DNA of 64,000 nucleotides from Lachnospiraceae bacterium (lineage in GTDB: Bacteria > Bacillota > Clostridia > Lachnospirales > Lachnospiraceae): contig JAIKYU010000099.1 in assembly GCA_024682835.1 (NCBI GenBank), positions 59,850-123,849 of the forward strand, read 5' to 3'. The notes below the pieces were generated by a model. It saw only the letters and a list, made by a program, of their open reading frames with translations. It did not search any database and had not been told where the DNA came from. This document shows positions 10,231-20,254 of the stretch, in pieces. Position 1 is the first letter of the stretch. The number at the start of each line of letters is the position of its first letter. The translations under genes were made by a program, and so were the position numbers.

Positions 10231-10461
10231 TTATTTTCCTGCGTTTTTGATCAGCTCAGCGGCTTCACCGACAGTTTTGATTTCGACCACCTTTTCCTGC
10301 GGCACCTGGATGTCAAAGGTGTCCTGGATCTGCATGACGATTTCCAGGATATCCAGGGAATCGGCAGCCAGATCGTCCACAAAGGAGGTCTCCTCCCTGA
10401 TCTCATTCGGATCGGCTCCCAGGACATCTGCGATGATTTTCTTCAGTTTTTCCATTTCCAT
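10231..10461 (-). CDS. acpP: Acyl carrier protein
   Basis: 76 aa with DDLAADSLDILEIVM phosphopantetheine site. Confidence 0.97.
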   Translation of the reverse strand: MEMEKLKKIIADVLGADPNEIREETSFVDDLAADSLDILEIVMQIQDTFDIQVPQEKVVEIKTVGEAAELIKNAGK

Positions 10462-10509
10462 TGTTCATCCCTCCGTAAAATGAAACATAAATCAGATGAT
10501 CCGCTGCAT

Positions 10510-11610
10510 TCATATGTCGTGCAGGCACTCCTCAATCTGCTTACCGATGTCCATGCGGTGGAACGTGACGCATTGCATGATCGAATTCTTCACCTCTGCG
10601 GCCTTCGCGCTGCCGTGTGTTTTGACCACCAGTCCTTTGAGTCCAAGCATCGGAGCGCCGCCGTATTTTGACAGGTCAAACATCCCAAGGGATTCTTTTA
10701 AGGAAGGCATCGCCAGAGCCGCGCCGAGCTTGCTCCTTACGTTTTTCGTCAGACCCTTTTTGAGCATGTGCAGCGCCGTCCGGCCGACCCCTTCATACAT
10801 CTTGAGGATCACATTGCCCGTAAACGCCTCACACACGAGGCCATCCACGGTGCCTGCATGAATGTCTCTGGCCTCCGCGCTGCCGATGAAATTGATATCA
10901 CAGCACGCCTTCAAAAGCGGAAAAGTCTCCTTCACCAGGGCATTGCCCTTCTCCTCCTCCGCGCCGATGTTGACGATGGCAACCGTCGGTTTTTCAACTC
11001 CGCAGGAATTGCGGAAATAAACCGAACCCATGCGTGCAAACTGCACAAGCGCCGAAGCCCTTGCGTCCACATTCGCCCCGCAGTCAATCAGCAGGGAAGC
11101 ACCTTTTTCCGTCGGGATAAACGGTGCAAGTGGCGCACGCTCCACTCCCTTCACACGGCCGATGATCGTCTGCCCGCCAACCAGCGTCGCCCCCGTCGAT
11201 CCGGCACTCACATAGGCGTCCGCATCGCCGGCGCGCACCATCTGCATGGCTTTCACTATGGAGGAATCACGCTTGGTCATGATCGCGTTGACCGGCGGTT
11301 CAGCCATCTCGATGACTTCCTTGGCATTCACAATCTCTATCAGGGAAAGGGCGGAGGGAGTCCTGCGCGCCTCCTCCGATTCAGCGGCCCTTGCAAGCTC
11401 CGGCTCGATCAGATTGCTGCGGCCCACCAGAAAAATCTTTCCGATGCGCCCCTTCGCTTCTCCTTCCCTTGCCGCCTCGCAGACAGCATCAACGGCTCCT
11501 TTTACAATCTCGCCGGGCGCGTTGTCGCCTCCCATCGCATCCACTGCGACTCTAACCTCGTTTGCCAATCTGACTCTCCTCTGTAAACCCGGTTCATGCC
11601 CGACTTTCAC
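10510..11610 (-). CDS. plsX: Phosphate acyltransferase PlsX
   Basis: VRVAVDAMGGDNAPGEIVKGAVDA; position in the rpmF-plsX-acpP operon. Confidence 0.96.
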   Translation of the reverse strand: MKVGHEPGLQRRVRLANEVRVAVDAMGGDNAPGEIVKGAVDAVCEAAREGEAKGRIGKIFLVGRSNLIEPELARAAESEEARRTPSALSLIEIVNAKEVIEMAEPPVNAIMTKRDSSIVKAMQMVRAGDADAYVSAGSTGATLVGGQTIIGRVKGVERAPLAPFIPTEKGASLLIDCGANVDARASALVQFARMGSVYFRNSCGVEKPTVAIVNIGAEEEKGNALVKETFPLLKACCDINFIGSAEARDIHAGTVDGLVCEAFTGNVILKMYEGVGRTALHMLKKGLTKNVRSKLGAALAMPSLKESLGMFDLSKYGGAPMLGLKGLVVKTHGSAKAAEVKNSIMQCVTFHRMDIGKQIEECLHDI

Positions 11611-11710
11611 CGGTCTGATGCCGTAACCGGACGATTTTCCACCGATAGTTGAAAACCCCCTCCGGTTACGGAGAGGGTTCTATTGCCACAAATCGGATCA
11701 CTCCGGCATA

Positions 11711-11893
11711 TCAGTCTTCGACAGCGATAACGCTCTTGTTCTGATAATAGCCGCAGCTTTTGCAGACCTTGTGGGGCTCCATGAGTGCGCCGCAGTGGCT
11801 GCATTTGACCAGTGCGGGAGCCTTCATCTTCCAGTTGGCTCTTCTCTGATCCCTGTGTCCCTTGGATGATTTGTTCTTCGGACAGATAGACAT
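11711..11893 (-). CDS. rpmF: 50S ribosomal protein L32
   Basis: 60 aa with CSHCGALMEPHKVCKSCGYY zinc ribbon; KSSKGHRDQRRANWKMKAP. Confidence 0.95.
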   Translation of the reverse strand: MSICPKNKSSKGHRDQRRANWKMKAPALVKCSHCGALMEPHKVCKSCGYYQNKSVIAVED

Positions 11894-12033
11894 CTTGCTT
11901 CACCTCGTTCAGAGCACATGCCGCCCGGAGGCGGAACGGTGCGATCAATCAACAGTTACAACGCGCACAGACGCGCGATAATGATTATATGCCCGTGCCG
12001 TTTGTTTTGTCAAGAGAAAAATCCTTACACGCT

Positions 12034-13230
12034 TCACTTCACCAGTGCCGCCGTGTCCCTGGCAATCGCAAGCTCCTCGTTGGTCGGTACCACCATGATG
12101 CGCACGGCGGAATCCGGCGTGGAGATGGTCACCTCTTTCCCTCTGGATTCGTTGGCGGCTTCATCGAGCTTTGCACCGAGATAGCCGAGCCGCTCGACGA
12201 CATACTTACGCACCAGCGGGCTGTTCTCACCGACGCCGGCCGTGAAGCAGATGCAGTCCACGCCGTTCATGGCCGCGGCATAGGCGCCGACATACTTGGT
12301 GACGTGATAGGCAAAGCAGTGGATCGCCCGGATCGCACCCGGATCCTTCTTATTGTATCCCGCCTCCAGATCGCGGAAATCGGAGGAGATGTCGCCGGAA
12401 AGTCCGTACACGCCGGACTCCTTGTTGAGTACCGTCATCACACCCTTTAAGTCCTTGTGCTCCTTTCCGGAAATGTAGTCGATGACGGAGGGATCGATGT
12501 CGCCGCTGCGCGTCCCCATGATCAGTCCTTCCAGGGGCGTCAGTCCCATGGAGGTGTCGATGCACCTACCGTTCTTCACCGCGGAGACACTGGCGCCGTT
12601 GCCCAGATGGCAGACGATGGTCTTTAAGGAATCATACGGCTTGCCGATGATCTCGGCGGCACGTGCGGACACATAGGCGTGGCTGGTGCCGTGGAAGCCG
12701 TAGCGGCGCACCTTGTACTGCTCATAATAGCGGTACGGCAGGCCATAGAGATAGGCCTCCTCAGGCATCGTCTGATGGAACGCGGTATCAAAAACGGCCA
12801 CCATCGGCACACCGGGCATGGCCTTCTCACAGGCGCGGACGCCGATGAGATTGGCAGGATTGTGCAGAGGAGCCAGATCACTAACCTCCTCGATCGCCCG
12901 GATCACCTGATCATCGATGATGACGGACTTCGTGAAGGCCTCTCCGCCATGAACGATGCGGTGACCGACCGCGTCAATCTCGGAGAGCTCCTTCACCACG
13001 CCGGTGGCCGGATCGGTCAGTGCCTCGATGACGAGGGCAATCGCCTTGTTGTGATCGGGCATCGGCTCTTCCTTTACGATTTTGTCGCCGCCTGCAGGCG
13101 TGAAGCTGATAACGCTTCCGTCAATACCGATCCGCTCGCAGAGGCCCTTCCCGAGAACCGCTTCCGATTCGGAATCGATCAGCTGAAACTTTAAGGACGA
13201 GCTGCCGCAGTTAATAACCAGAATCTTCAT
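12034..13230 (-). CDS. ackA: Acetate kinase
   Basis: MKILVINCGSSSLKFQL, FDTAFHQTMP, YRRYGFHGTSH, TGVGENSP-like C-terminus. Confidence 0.98.
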   Translation of the reverse strand: MKILVINCGSSSLKFQLIDSESEAVLGKGLCERIGIDGSVISFTPAGGDKIVKEEPMPDHNKAIALVIEALTDPATGVVKELSEIDAVGHRIVHGGEAFTKSVIIDDQVIRAIEEVSDLAPLHNPANLIGVRACEKAMPGVPMVAVFDTAFHQTMPEEAYLYGLPYRYYEQYKVRRYGFHGTSHAYVSARAAEIIGKPYDSLKTIVCHLGNGASVSAVKNGRCIDTSMGLTPLEGLIMGTRSGDIDPSVIDYISGKEHKDLKGVMTVLNKESGVYGLSGDISSDFRDLEAGYNKKDPGAIRAIHCFAYHVTKYVGAYAAAMNGVDCICFTAGVGENSPLVRKYVVERLGYLGAKLDEAANESRGKEVTISTPDSAVRIMVVPTNEELAIARDTAALVK

Positions 13231-13263
13231 AATGAATGACTCCTCTCTTTATGCTGTTTATGT

Positions 13264-14295
13264 TTATTTTGCCTTCTGTACATCCTGTGCCTGCACGGCC
13301 GTGAGGGCCACCACGCCCACGATATCCTGCCAGGAGCAGCCGCGGGACAGATCGTTGACCGGCTGTGCGATGCCCTGAAGCATCGGTCCGTAGGCATCAG
13401 CCCCGCCGAGACGCTGAACCAGCTTGTAGCCGATGTTGCCGGCGTCCAGGTTTGGGAAGATCAGCACGTTGGCGTGCCCCGCCACGGGACTGCCCGGCGC
13501 CTTGGAGGCCGCAACCTCGGGCACCAGCGCCGCATCCAGCTGCAGCTCGCCGTCCACGTTGAGGTCCGGATACATCTCATGTGCAATACGCGTTGCCTCG
13601 ACCACCTTGTCGACCAGCGCATGCTTCGCGCTGCCCTTTGTCGAATGAGAAAGCATGGCCACGCAGGGCTCGCCGCCCACCAGCTGACGGAAGCTTCTGG
13701 CGCTCGATTCCGCGATAACAGCCAGCTCTTCTGCGGTCGGATCCTGGTTTAAGCCTGCATCGGCAAAGACAAAGGTGCCGTCCTCGCCGTAATCGGAGTG
13801 AGGCACGTCCACCACGAAGAAGCCGGAGACCATCCGGACGCCCGGTGCCGTCTTGAGAATCTGCAGAGCCGGACGCAGCGTGTCCGCCGTCGGATGATTG
13901 GCGCCGGCCACCAGCCCGTCGGCCACGCCCGCCTTGAGCAGCATGACGCCGTAGTAGATATAGTTGGTGGACAGAAGCTCTCTGGCCTTTTCCTCGGTCA
14001 TGCCCTTGGCTTCGCGAAGCTTGAACAGGAGCTTGACATAGCTCTCAAAATTGGGATCCTCCGCGGGATCAATGATCATCGTGCGGGCAAAATGCACGTG
14101 CATGCGGTCCGCTTCGGCATTGATCTTCTGCTCATTGCCGATCAGAATCAGCTGGGCCAGATCCTCACGCAGGATCTGCGCTGCCGCGAGAATCGTGCGT
14201 TCATCGTCCGTCTCCGGCAGCACGATCGTCTTCTTGTCCATTTTGGCTTTCTGCTTGATCTTATCGATGTAAGACATGGATTTGACTCCCTTCAA
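13264..14295 (-). CDS. pta: Phosphate acetyltransferase
   Basis: [72 protein letters not shown]; start probably 14277. Confidence 0.97.
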   Translation of the reverse strand: MKGVKSMSYIDKIKQKAKMDKKTIVLPETDDERTILAAAQILREDLAQLILIGNEQKINAEADRMHVHFARTMIIDPAEDPNFESYVKLLFKLREAKGMTEEKARELLSTNYIYYGVMLLKAGVADGLVAGANHPTADTLRPALQILKTAPGVRMVSGFFVVDVPHSDYGEDGTFVFADAGLNQDPTAEELAVIAESSARSFRQLVGGEPCVAMLSHSTKGSAKHALVDKVVEATRIAHEMYPDLNVDGELQLDAALVPEVAASKAPGSPVAGHANVLIFPNLDAGNIGYKLVQRLGGADAYGPMLQGIAQPVNDLSRGCSWQDIVGVVALTAVQAQDVQKAK

Positions 14296-14378
14296 AAAAA
14301 AATACGGAATGAATAATATCCTGTTAATTATATCGCAAACGCAAAAAATTTTCCATGAAAATATGCTAAAATCTACCT

Positions 14379-15590
14379 ATGAAAATTGTCGGCGTCATCG
14401 CGGAGTGCAATCCGCTTCATAACGGTCACGAAAAGCTTCTGTGCCACGTCCGTGAATCGCTTTTGGCGGATTACGTGGTCGTCCTGATGAGCGGCAGCTT
14501 TGTCCAGCGGGGCGAGCCTGCGGTGATGGACAAGCATCAACGGTGCCGGGCCGTGCTTCATGCCGGCGCCGACCTGGTCCTTGCGCTTCCCGCCGTCTAC
14601 ACGCTCGCACCGGCCGAGATCTTTGCCCGCGGAGCGGTGATCACCCTGAATGCATGCGGGATCATTGATGAGCTCTGCTTCGGCAGTGAGAGCGGCGATC
14701 CTGCCGTTCTTCGTTTGCTGGCGGACATCCCCGATTGTGCTTCCTTCTCCCCCGCCCTGGAAAAAGGGATGAAGTCAGGCCAGAGCTACCCCGCCGCCTT
14801 TATGCAGGCCATGGAGGCGTGCGCTCCCACGGACATCCCGGTCCGGAAGATCCTGACGGATGCGCCCAACAACCTGCTGGGCATCGAGTATCTGCGGAGT
14901 CTATCAGCCACAGACAGCCGCATCATCCCCTCTACGCTCCTGCGATCCCCCCGATCCGACCGGATTACCAGTGCCTCGCATCTTCGGGAGCTGCTTCCTG
15001 ATAAAAAAACGGAGCGATCCGCTCTTTCCCCCTTCCTGCCCGAAGCTTCCCTGAACGAGATTGATCTCGTGCTTTCGGATCCCGCGTTTCGCTTTGTCCG
15101 CGCCGACGACCTGACAGATATCCTGAAGTTTATGCTCCTTAAGGCTGGTCCGGATGATCTTGCCGCATTCGGAGACATCGGCCGGGATCTCGCCGCCAGA
15201 ATCCATGCTCACAGGCTGGACTGCGACTCCTTCACATCCTTTGCCGATCTTCTCAAGGTCAAAGCCTTCACACACGCGAGAATCCGGCGCGCGCTGTGCC
15301 AGCTGATTCTTGAAATCAGGCAGCAGGACCGGACGGCCATGCTGGAAAGCCGCACCACTCTGCTTCGTGTGCTTGGCTTTAAGGAAAACGCCCGTCCTCT
15401 TCTTACGCTTCTTGCCGACCGGGCAGAAGCGCCGCTCATTGTCCGCGGGCGCGATTATCATGCGTCCTTTACCCCGCTTGCCCAAACCCTCCTTGATCTC
15501 GATCTGCTTGCGGACGGCCTGTACGAATCCCTTTGCAAAACGGAAGCGCCGCGCAGAGAGGAGGAGGAAAAGATGGTGGTGGTTGTATAG
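14379..15590 (+). CDS. tmcAL: tRNA(Met) cytidine acetate ligase family protein (nucleotidyltransferase)
   Basis: MKIVGVIAECNPLHNGHEKLL nucleotidyltransferase signature; 403 aa; divergent from pta. Confidence 0.88.
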   Translation: MKIVGVIAECNPLHNGHEKLLCHVRESLLADYVVVLMSGSFVQRGEPAVMDKHQRCRAVLHAGADLVLALPAVYTLAPAEIFARGAVITLNACGIIDELCFGSESGDPAVLRLLADIPDCASFSPALEKGMKSGQSYPAAFMQAMEACAPTDIPVRKILTDAPNNLLGIEYLRSLSATDSRIIPSTLLRSPRSDRITSASHLRELLPDKKTERSALSPFLPEASLNEIDLVLSDPAFRFVRADDLTDILKFMLLKAGPDDLAAFGDIGRDLAARIHAHRLDCDSFTSFADLLKVKAFTHARIRRALCQLILEIRQQDRTAMLESRTTLLRVLGFKENARPLLTLLADRAEAPLIVRGRDYHASFTPLAQTLLDLDLLADGLYESLCKTEAPRREEEEKMVVVV

Positions 15591-15639
15591 GCTTGTTTTC
15601 GGATCGACGGTGAATCGTAACAAATCTTTCAAATTGTAC

Positions 15640-15668
15640 TTGATTATGAAAAACAAGTGTGCTAACAT
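15640..15668 (+). promoter_or_regulatory. Putative sigma70-type promoter for tRNA-Ala
   Basis: TTGATT - 17 nt - TAACAT, 18 nt upstream of the mature tRNA 5' end. Confidence 0.55.
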
Positions 15669-15685
15669 ACAATAGTTAGCGTATT

Positions 15686-15758
15686 GGGGTCGTAGCTCAG
15701 TTGGGAGAGCGCAGCGTTCGCAACGCTGAGGTCAAGGGTTCGATCCCCTCCGGCTCCA
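15686..15758 (+). tRNA. tRNA-Ala (anticodon CGC)
   Basis: 73-nt cloverleaf; acceptor GGGGTCG/CGGCTCC with the G3:U70 alanine identity pair; anticodon arm CAGCG TTCGCAA CGCTG; TTCGATC T-loop; CCA not encoded. Confidence 0.97.
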
Positions 15759-15791
15759 CTGCAAGTGTTTCAATTACCAGGAGGAAATACC

Positions 15792-16088
15792 ATGCCCACT
15801 ACGAAAACAGCAGCAAAGAAGACCGCTGCAAAAGGTGCTTCCAAGGCTAAGAAGGCGTCTTCTGCCAAGGTAATCAACAGCAACTCCATCAAATCCACAG
15901 TCGTTCTGCAGTATGCGGAAAAGTCCATCCCCTATGACGATCTCGTCGCGCGGGTCAAGGACATCTGGATGAATCAGTTCGGGCGCAAGCTCATCGAGAT
16001 CAACAATGTCGATCTCTATATCAAGCCCGAAGAAAACAAGGTTTACTATGTGATCAACAACGACACCCAGGGCGATTTCGATCTTTAA
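15792..16088 (+). CDS. DUF6465-family protein (Lys/Ala-rich N-terminus)
   Basis: MPTTKTAAKKTAAKGASKAKKASSAK... then YAEKSIPYDDLVARVKDIWMNQFGRKLIEINNVDLYIKPEENKVYYVIN; AGGAGGAAATACC RBS. Confidence 0.75.
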   Translation: MPTTKTAAKKTAAKGASKAKKASSAKVINSNSIKSTVVLQYAEKSIPYDDLVARVKDIWMNQFGRKLIEINNVDLYIKPEENKVYYVINNDTQGDFDL

Positions 16089-16858
16089 TAATCGACCCGG
16101 ATCAGACACAGACCTTCAGGCGGAGCCGTCGGCCCCGCCTTTTTTCTGTCCAGCGCTGCCATAATCCCGGGAATGTCTTTGCTCTCCATCCGAGAAAACC
16201 CCACCTCCAGAAGCGTTCCGGTGAGAATCCGCACCATATTCTGCAAAAAGCCGTTGCCGTGGTAGTAGATCCTGAGGATATCGCCCTCCTGCTTCAGCCG
16301 GATTTCATCTACGGTCCGGACCGTGCTCTTCTTCATCCTCGGATTCGCACAAAAGCTCTTGAAATCATGTGTGCCGATAAAATGTGCCGCCGCGTCGCGC
16401 ATTTTCTCCACATCAGGTGCCGCGCCAAGCACCGTCAGATACCTCCGTTCAAAGACCGGTTTGCTCTCTCCCGTCCAGAGACTGTAGCAATACAGCTTGC
16501 CGGTCGCGTTGTAGCGCGCGTGAAACCTGGGTGAGGCAAATTGCACGCGGTCAATACCGATATCATCGGGAAGATACCGGTTGAAATAGCGCTTGATCTC
16601 CTCTTCCGTCATATCGGTATCCGCGTGGAAGCAGGCGATCATGGCACGCGCGTGGACACCCGCATCCGTACGCCCCGCCCCGATGATCTGCGGAATTTCC
16701 CCCTCGGGAAGAGAAAGCATACGGGCAGACACCTGTTCAAGCTTTCCCTGGATGGTCATGGGCTCCCCCGGCTGGTGTTCCCAGCCGTAATAGCGCGTCC
16801 CGTCATATCGAATCGTCAATTTGACATTTCTTTTCATTTGTTTACATTTTCTTAACAA
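16085..16858 (-). CDS. truA: tRNA pseudouridine(38-40) synthase TruA
   Basis: VKLTIRYDGTRYYGWEHQP, IIGAGRTDAGVHARAMIACF, FIGTHDFKSFCAN, YHGNGFLQNMVRILTGTL. Confidence 0.96.
   Translation of the reverse strand: MLRKCKQMKRNVKLTIRYDGTRYYGWEHQPGEPMTIQGKLEQVSARMLSLPEGEIPQIIGAGRTDAGVHARAMIACFHADTDMTEEEIKRYFNRYLPDDIGIDRVQFASPRFHARYNATGKLYCYSLWTGESKPVFERRYLTVLGAAPDVEKMRDAAAHFIGTHDFKSFCANPRMKKSTVRTVDEIRLKQEGDILRIYYHGNGFLQNMVRILTGTLLEVGFSRMESKDIPGIMAALDRKKAGPTAPPEGLCLIRVDY
16118..16146 (+). terminator. Rho-independent terminator of the DUF6465 gene, inside the 3' end of truA
   Basis: AGGCGGAGCC-GTC-GGCCCCGCCT followed by TTTTTTCT. Confidence 0.75.
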
Positions 16859-16969
16859 TTAAATCATTGTTTTGACATTTTCGACTGATAAGATGTTCTC
16901 AGATGAGAGATAAAAAGCTTTTTCTTCATAACAGCCGGATCGGTGCAAGCCGTTCCGGCTTCCTCCCTT

Positions 16970-18190
16970 TTATGGGGTCTTTTCCGTGACCTCCTCAGGC
17001 ACTCCCACATCGTACAGCTCGCCGTTTACCGCGTCACCAAGCCATTTGCACATCGACACCCCGGATTTCACCGGCAGATAGAAAATCTTCTCGCGCACGC
17101 AGGTGTGCGCCGTGCCGCCCTTCATTCCGCGCTTCATGACCATCAGATTGGGAAATTCGTTCACAAAGAACGTGAACCCGGGCGTGATCTCCTTTAGCTC
17201 CCGAAGCATCTGGACAAACTGAACGTAAAAGGCCTCCTGTATCTCCGCGTCCGAGGTGAATTCCTTATTGACCACGTCGTTGTAATAGGCGCTGAGAAGA
17301 TAGTCATGCGTGGAACAGGCGTAGAGATAGCGAACGTCATCCTTCTTTTTCGCGTACAGCTTATGGTACCAGTCCAGCGTGATATTCGGCGTCCGGATTG
17401 CCTGCCAGATGTCCTCTCTCGTCTTCCACATCTCCCGCGCCGTCTCCTGCCAGTTGTCATACAGAAGCTGGCCGCTGTCCGAAAAGCAGGTCACATCGCT
17501 GCAGTCCGGATACCAGATATCCGTGACGTCGGCGGCAAGCGCCGGCACGGCAAAAGCGCCTGCGCTGTCCCCGGCGATCAGAAGCTTTTTCGGATCCGGA
17601 AAGATCTCCTTCGCCTTCCTCATGGCTGCACAGAAATTCTGATAGCCGTGGAAACGGACGACACCGGATTCACCCGTCTCGCTGTCCGTGTAGGTATAGT
17701 CATTGTCGCCCACATGGAAATCACCGGTGGCATAGGTGACAATCACAAAGCTCCAGTCTTCAAAAGGATTGGCGGGATTTCCGTTCTCCGTGATCCCGAT
17801 GTTGATATTCATGATCTGTGTAAACGGCCGCAGATTGTTCCAGTAGAAATTCGGCAGCCCCGCCGCCACCTTCCCGCCCGTGACGGGACGGGCAGCCGTA
17901 AAGGCATTCCAGGCGACGCCGCCGCCCGAAAAAAACACCACCAGCTTGTCCTTATGCGCGGCCTTCAGATAGATATGATACTCGGAGCCGTCCCCGGAGA
18001 TCCCGTCAGACAGCGGCACACGGTACCACACGCGGGGATAGACCATTGCGCCCTCGGAAAGCACCGGCGCTTCCCTGCCGTTTTCGATGACCATCTGGCC
18101 GATCCGCTCCTCGACGTAATCGCCCACACGGTAGGCAAAAGCCAGGCCGCGGCTTCTTAAATTTGACAGATTATCTTTGTTCTTCTCCAT
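16970..18190 (-). CDS. Pectin acetylesterase (CE13)/Notum-like serine hydrolase, no signal peptide
   Basis: KLVVFFSGGGVAWNAFTAARP, LLIAGDSAGAFAVPALAADVTDIWYPDCSDVTCFSDSG; start taken at MEKNKDN (ORF opens to 18226). Confidence 0.8.
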   Translation of the reverse strand: MEKNKDNLSNLRSRGLAFAYRVGDYVEERIGQMVIENGREAPVLSEGAMVYPRVWYRVPLSDGISGDGSEYHIYLKAAHKDKLVVFFSGGGVAWNAFTAARPVTGGKVAAGLPNFYWNNLRPFTQIMNINIGITENGNPANPFEDWSFVIVTYATGDFHVGDNDYTYTDSETGESGVVRFHGYQNFCAAMRKAKEIFPDPKKLLIAGDSAGAFAVPALAADVTDIWYPDCSDVTCFSDSGQLLYDNWQETAREMWKTREDIWQAIRTPNITLDWYHKLYAKKKDDVRYLYACSTHDYLLSAYYNDVVNKEFTSDAEIQEAFYVQFVQMLRELKEITPGFTFFVNEFPNLMVMKRGMKGGTAHTCVREKIFYLPVKSGVSMCKWLGDAVNGELYDVGVPEEVTEKTP

Positions 18191-18277
18191 GACAGACTCC
18201 CGAAAACCTCGTTCCTGACGCAGCAAAAAGGCCTGCGCATGATGGGGCCTCTTAAGCCTCCTGACGCGTTTTGCAGT

Positions 18278-18937
18278 CTACAGATGCAGCGTCCTGACCG
18301 TCGCGCTGCGGAAATCCTGAAACAGGAAAATCAGCTCCGCAAGAATAAACAGAAGCATCCCAGCCATGACGATAACGGCATACCAGGGATGCGGATTGGT
18401 GTTCCGAACGATAAAAATGATCTGTGCAAAGGAAAGCACCTCCGCTAAAAGCAGATACACCAGATACTCTCCGATCTTCATGCTAAGCGCCTTCGCCGTT
18501 ACAAACAGCGCAATGGTAAGAGCCAAAAAAAGGGAGGGAATCACCCAGGCGACTGCCCATCCGTGACTGCCTGTCGCGATGTCGATCAGGAGATTCAGAA
18601 TCATGGCGATATACACCTCTGCGGAAATGAGCTTGAGCACATTGTAGCGATAGGCCATGGTGATGAACAGACCGGCAAGCCCAAGCGGCGCCCACAGCAT
18701 CACCGCGCTCGTCCACGCGGCATCCGGCCCCATCAGATAGCGTATCGTCCCCATGACGACAAACAGGGCGAAGAAGCAGAAGATGGCGGACTTGAACACC
18801 ATCCGCGAGGTGTAGCGGCGCTTCGGAAGCAGGGGAAAGGCGGGATCCTCCGGCGTGCCGGACAATTCACCGCCGCAGAGCGGACAGACCGCCTTGTGTC
18901 CGCGAATCCGGACATGACAATTATCACAGCTTTGCAT
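18278..18937 (-). CDS. DUF6320-like membrane protein with N-terminal zinc ribbon
   Basis: MQSCDNCHVRIRGHKAVCPLCGGEL (two CxxC) plus six or so hydrophobic segments; AAGGAGG RBS 6 nt before ATG 18937. Confidence 0.75.
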   Translation of the reverse strand: MQSCDNCHVRIRGHKAVCPLCGGELSGTPEDPAFPLLPKRRYTSRMVFKSAIFCFFALFVVMGTIRYLMGPDAAWTSAVMLWAPLGLAGLFITMAYRYNVLKLISAEVYIAMILNLLIDIATGSHGWAVAWVIPSLFLALTIALFVTAKALSMKIGEYLVYLLLAEVLSFAQIIFIVRNTNPHPWYAVIVMAGMLLFILAELIFLFQDFRSATVRTLHL

Positions 18938-20246
18938 GCGCGACCTCCTTGTCCTCACCGGAGAGCAAATCCTCCTGCGCGTCATAGTCGTTGGTGGCAA
19001 TCACCGACGAAATCCCGCGCTCGTTCAGCTTTCTGTAAAAGGCGCGCATAACCTGATGTGTGGCGATTCCGGATGCCCAGCCGAAGGTCATCTTATCCCC
19101 GAAGGTTGCAATGGTAATCTGCGCGGTGGGTGCGGTGGTAAAGGCGGAAAAATAGTTGATATACGGCGACAGCGCCTTCGGCATCTCGATCCTGCCCATA
19201 TTGGACACCGAACAGGTGACGCCCATCTGGGAGACGACGGAAAAGCCCTGCATGCCGAGATCCTTTAAAATCAGCGGGATCACCTTGATGCCCACATTGT
19301 GCTCCAACGCCGCATAGGAGCTCATGGTCTTTTTGATCTTCTCCTCCGAAAGCTGGGAGGAGAAAGAATCCTTGACACTCTGAATGATTTCATTCAAATC
19401 TCCGGAATAATTACCGGGCAAATACCGGATCATAATGACGCCGAAGAAATTCCGGTTGGTGCTGGAGGGGAAATACTGTCTGAGATTCACGGGAACGGAA
19501 ATGACGATCATCTTGCGGTTCCGCTCCCGCATATTCATTCCTTCGATAATCGCCTCGATGTAAAGCGCCACGGAGAGGATCCCTACCGTGGTCTCATACC
19601 TGTGCGACAGGGCCACAAAATCCTTCGTCGAAATCACCCCCTCCACGAGGTGATTCTCCATATTGGCATCTCTCGGGCCTTTGAGTCTGAAGGCCCAGTG
19701 GGTGCTCATGCTCTTTAGCTGCGAAAGGCCTCTGCCCTTCGTGTAGTAGTGGTTGAAGGCATCACGGACGTTTTCCTCCTCCGTCATCCCCATGAGCTCC
19801 CTGTCGTCCGTTCCGGCCTCCGGATGCCTGCGGATCAGATAATTGGTCACCAGTCTGCGGAAAAAGACGAAGGCACCCGTTCCGTCTGCCAGCACATGGT
19901 ACATCTCCATGTTCAGCCGCTTGCCGAAATAATTGACGCGGTAGAGCAGATCCTTTTTCCCGGGCCGGTAAAGCGCGCTGCAGGCAGGCAGATCATCCTG
20001 CCTGACGCGGACCGTGTGGTCGGTCTCCTCCAGATAATACCAGAAGAGCCCCTTTCGTAAGATGCTGTTGAAATAGGGAAAGGATTTGACCGTGGCGTCC
20101 AGCGCCTCCTGCAGAATAACAGGAACCACCTCCTCCGTCAGCTCACAGCAGATCCGAAAGACCCGCGTGTTGGCAAAATGCGTCGTTGAGGGGATCATCT
20201 TGGCCGCGTTATCCAGTTTGTACCATCTCTTTTTTGTCACATTCAT
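18924..20246 (-). CDS. Condensation/alcohol acetyltransferase-like acyltransferase
   Basis: 440 aa; KLDNAAKMIPSTTHFANTRVFRI...MEMYHVLADGTGAFVFFRRLV (HxxxDGxG-type motif: HVLADGTG). Confidence 0.7.
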   Translation of the reverse strand: MNVTKKRWYKLDNAAKMIPSTTHFANTRVFRICCELTEEVVPVILQEALDATVKSFPYFNSILRKGLFWYYLEETDHTVRVRQDDLPACSALYRPGKKDLLYRVNYFGKRLNMEMYHVLADGTGAFVFFRRLVTNYLIRRHPEAGTDDRELMGMTEEENVRDAFNHYYTKGRGLSQLKSMSTHWAFRLKGPRDANMENHLVEGVISTKDFVALSHRYETTVGILSVALYIEAIIEGMNMRERNRKMIVISVPVNLRQYFPSSTNRNFFGVIMIRYLPGNYSGDLNEIIQSVKDSFSSQLSEEKIKKTMSSYAALEHNVGIKVIPLILKDLGMQGFSVVSQMGVTCSVSNMGRIEMPKALSPYINYFSAFTTAPTAQITIATFGDKMTFGWASGIATHQVMRAFYRKLNERGISSVIATNDYDAQEDLLSGEDKEVAHAKL

Positions 20247-20254
20247 CGCTGTCG

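Noticed and set aside
11650-11680. Hairpin AACCCCCTCCG-GTTA-CGGAGAGGGTT between rpmF and plsX as a full terminator
   Set aside because: One mismatch and no clear U-tract; plsX immediately follows in the same operon, so at most a weak attenuator.
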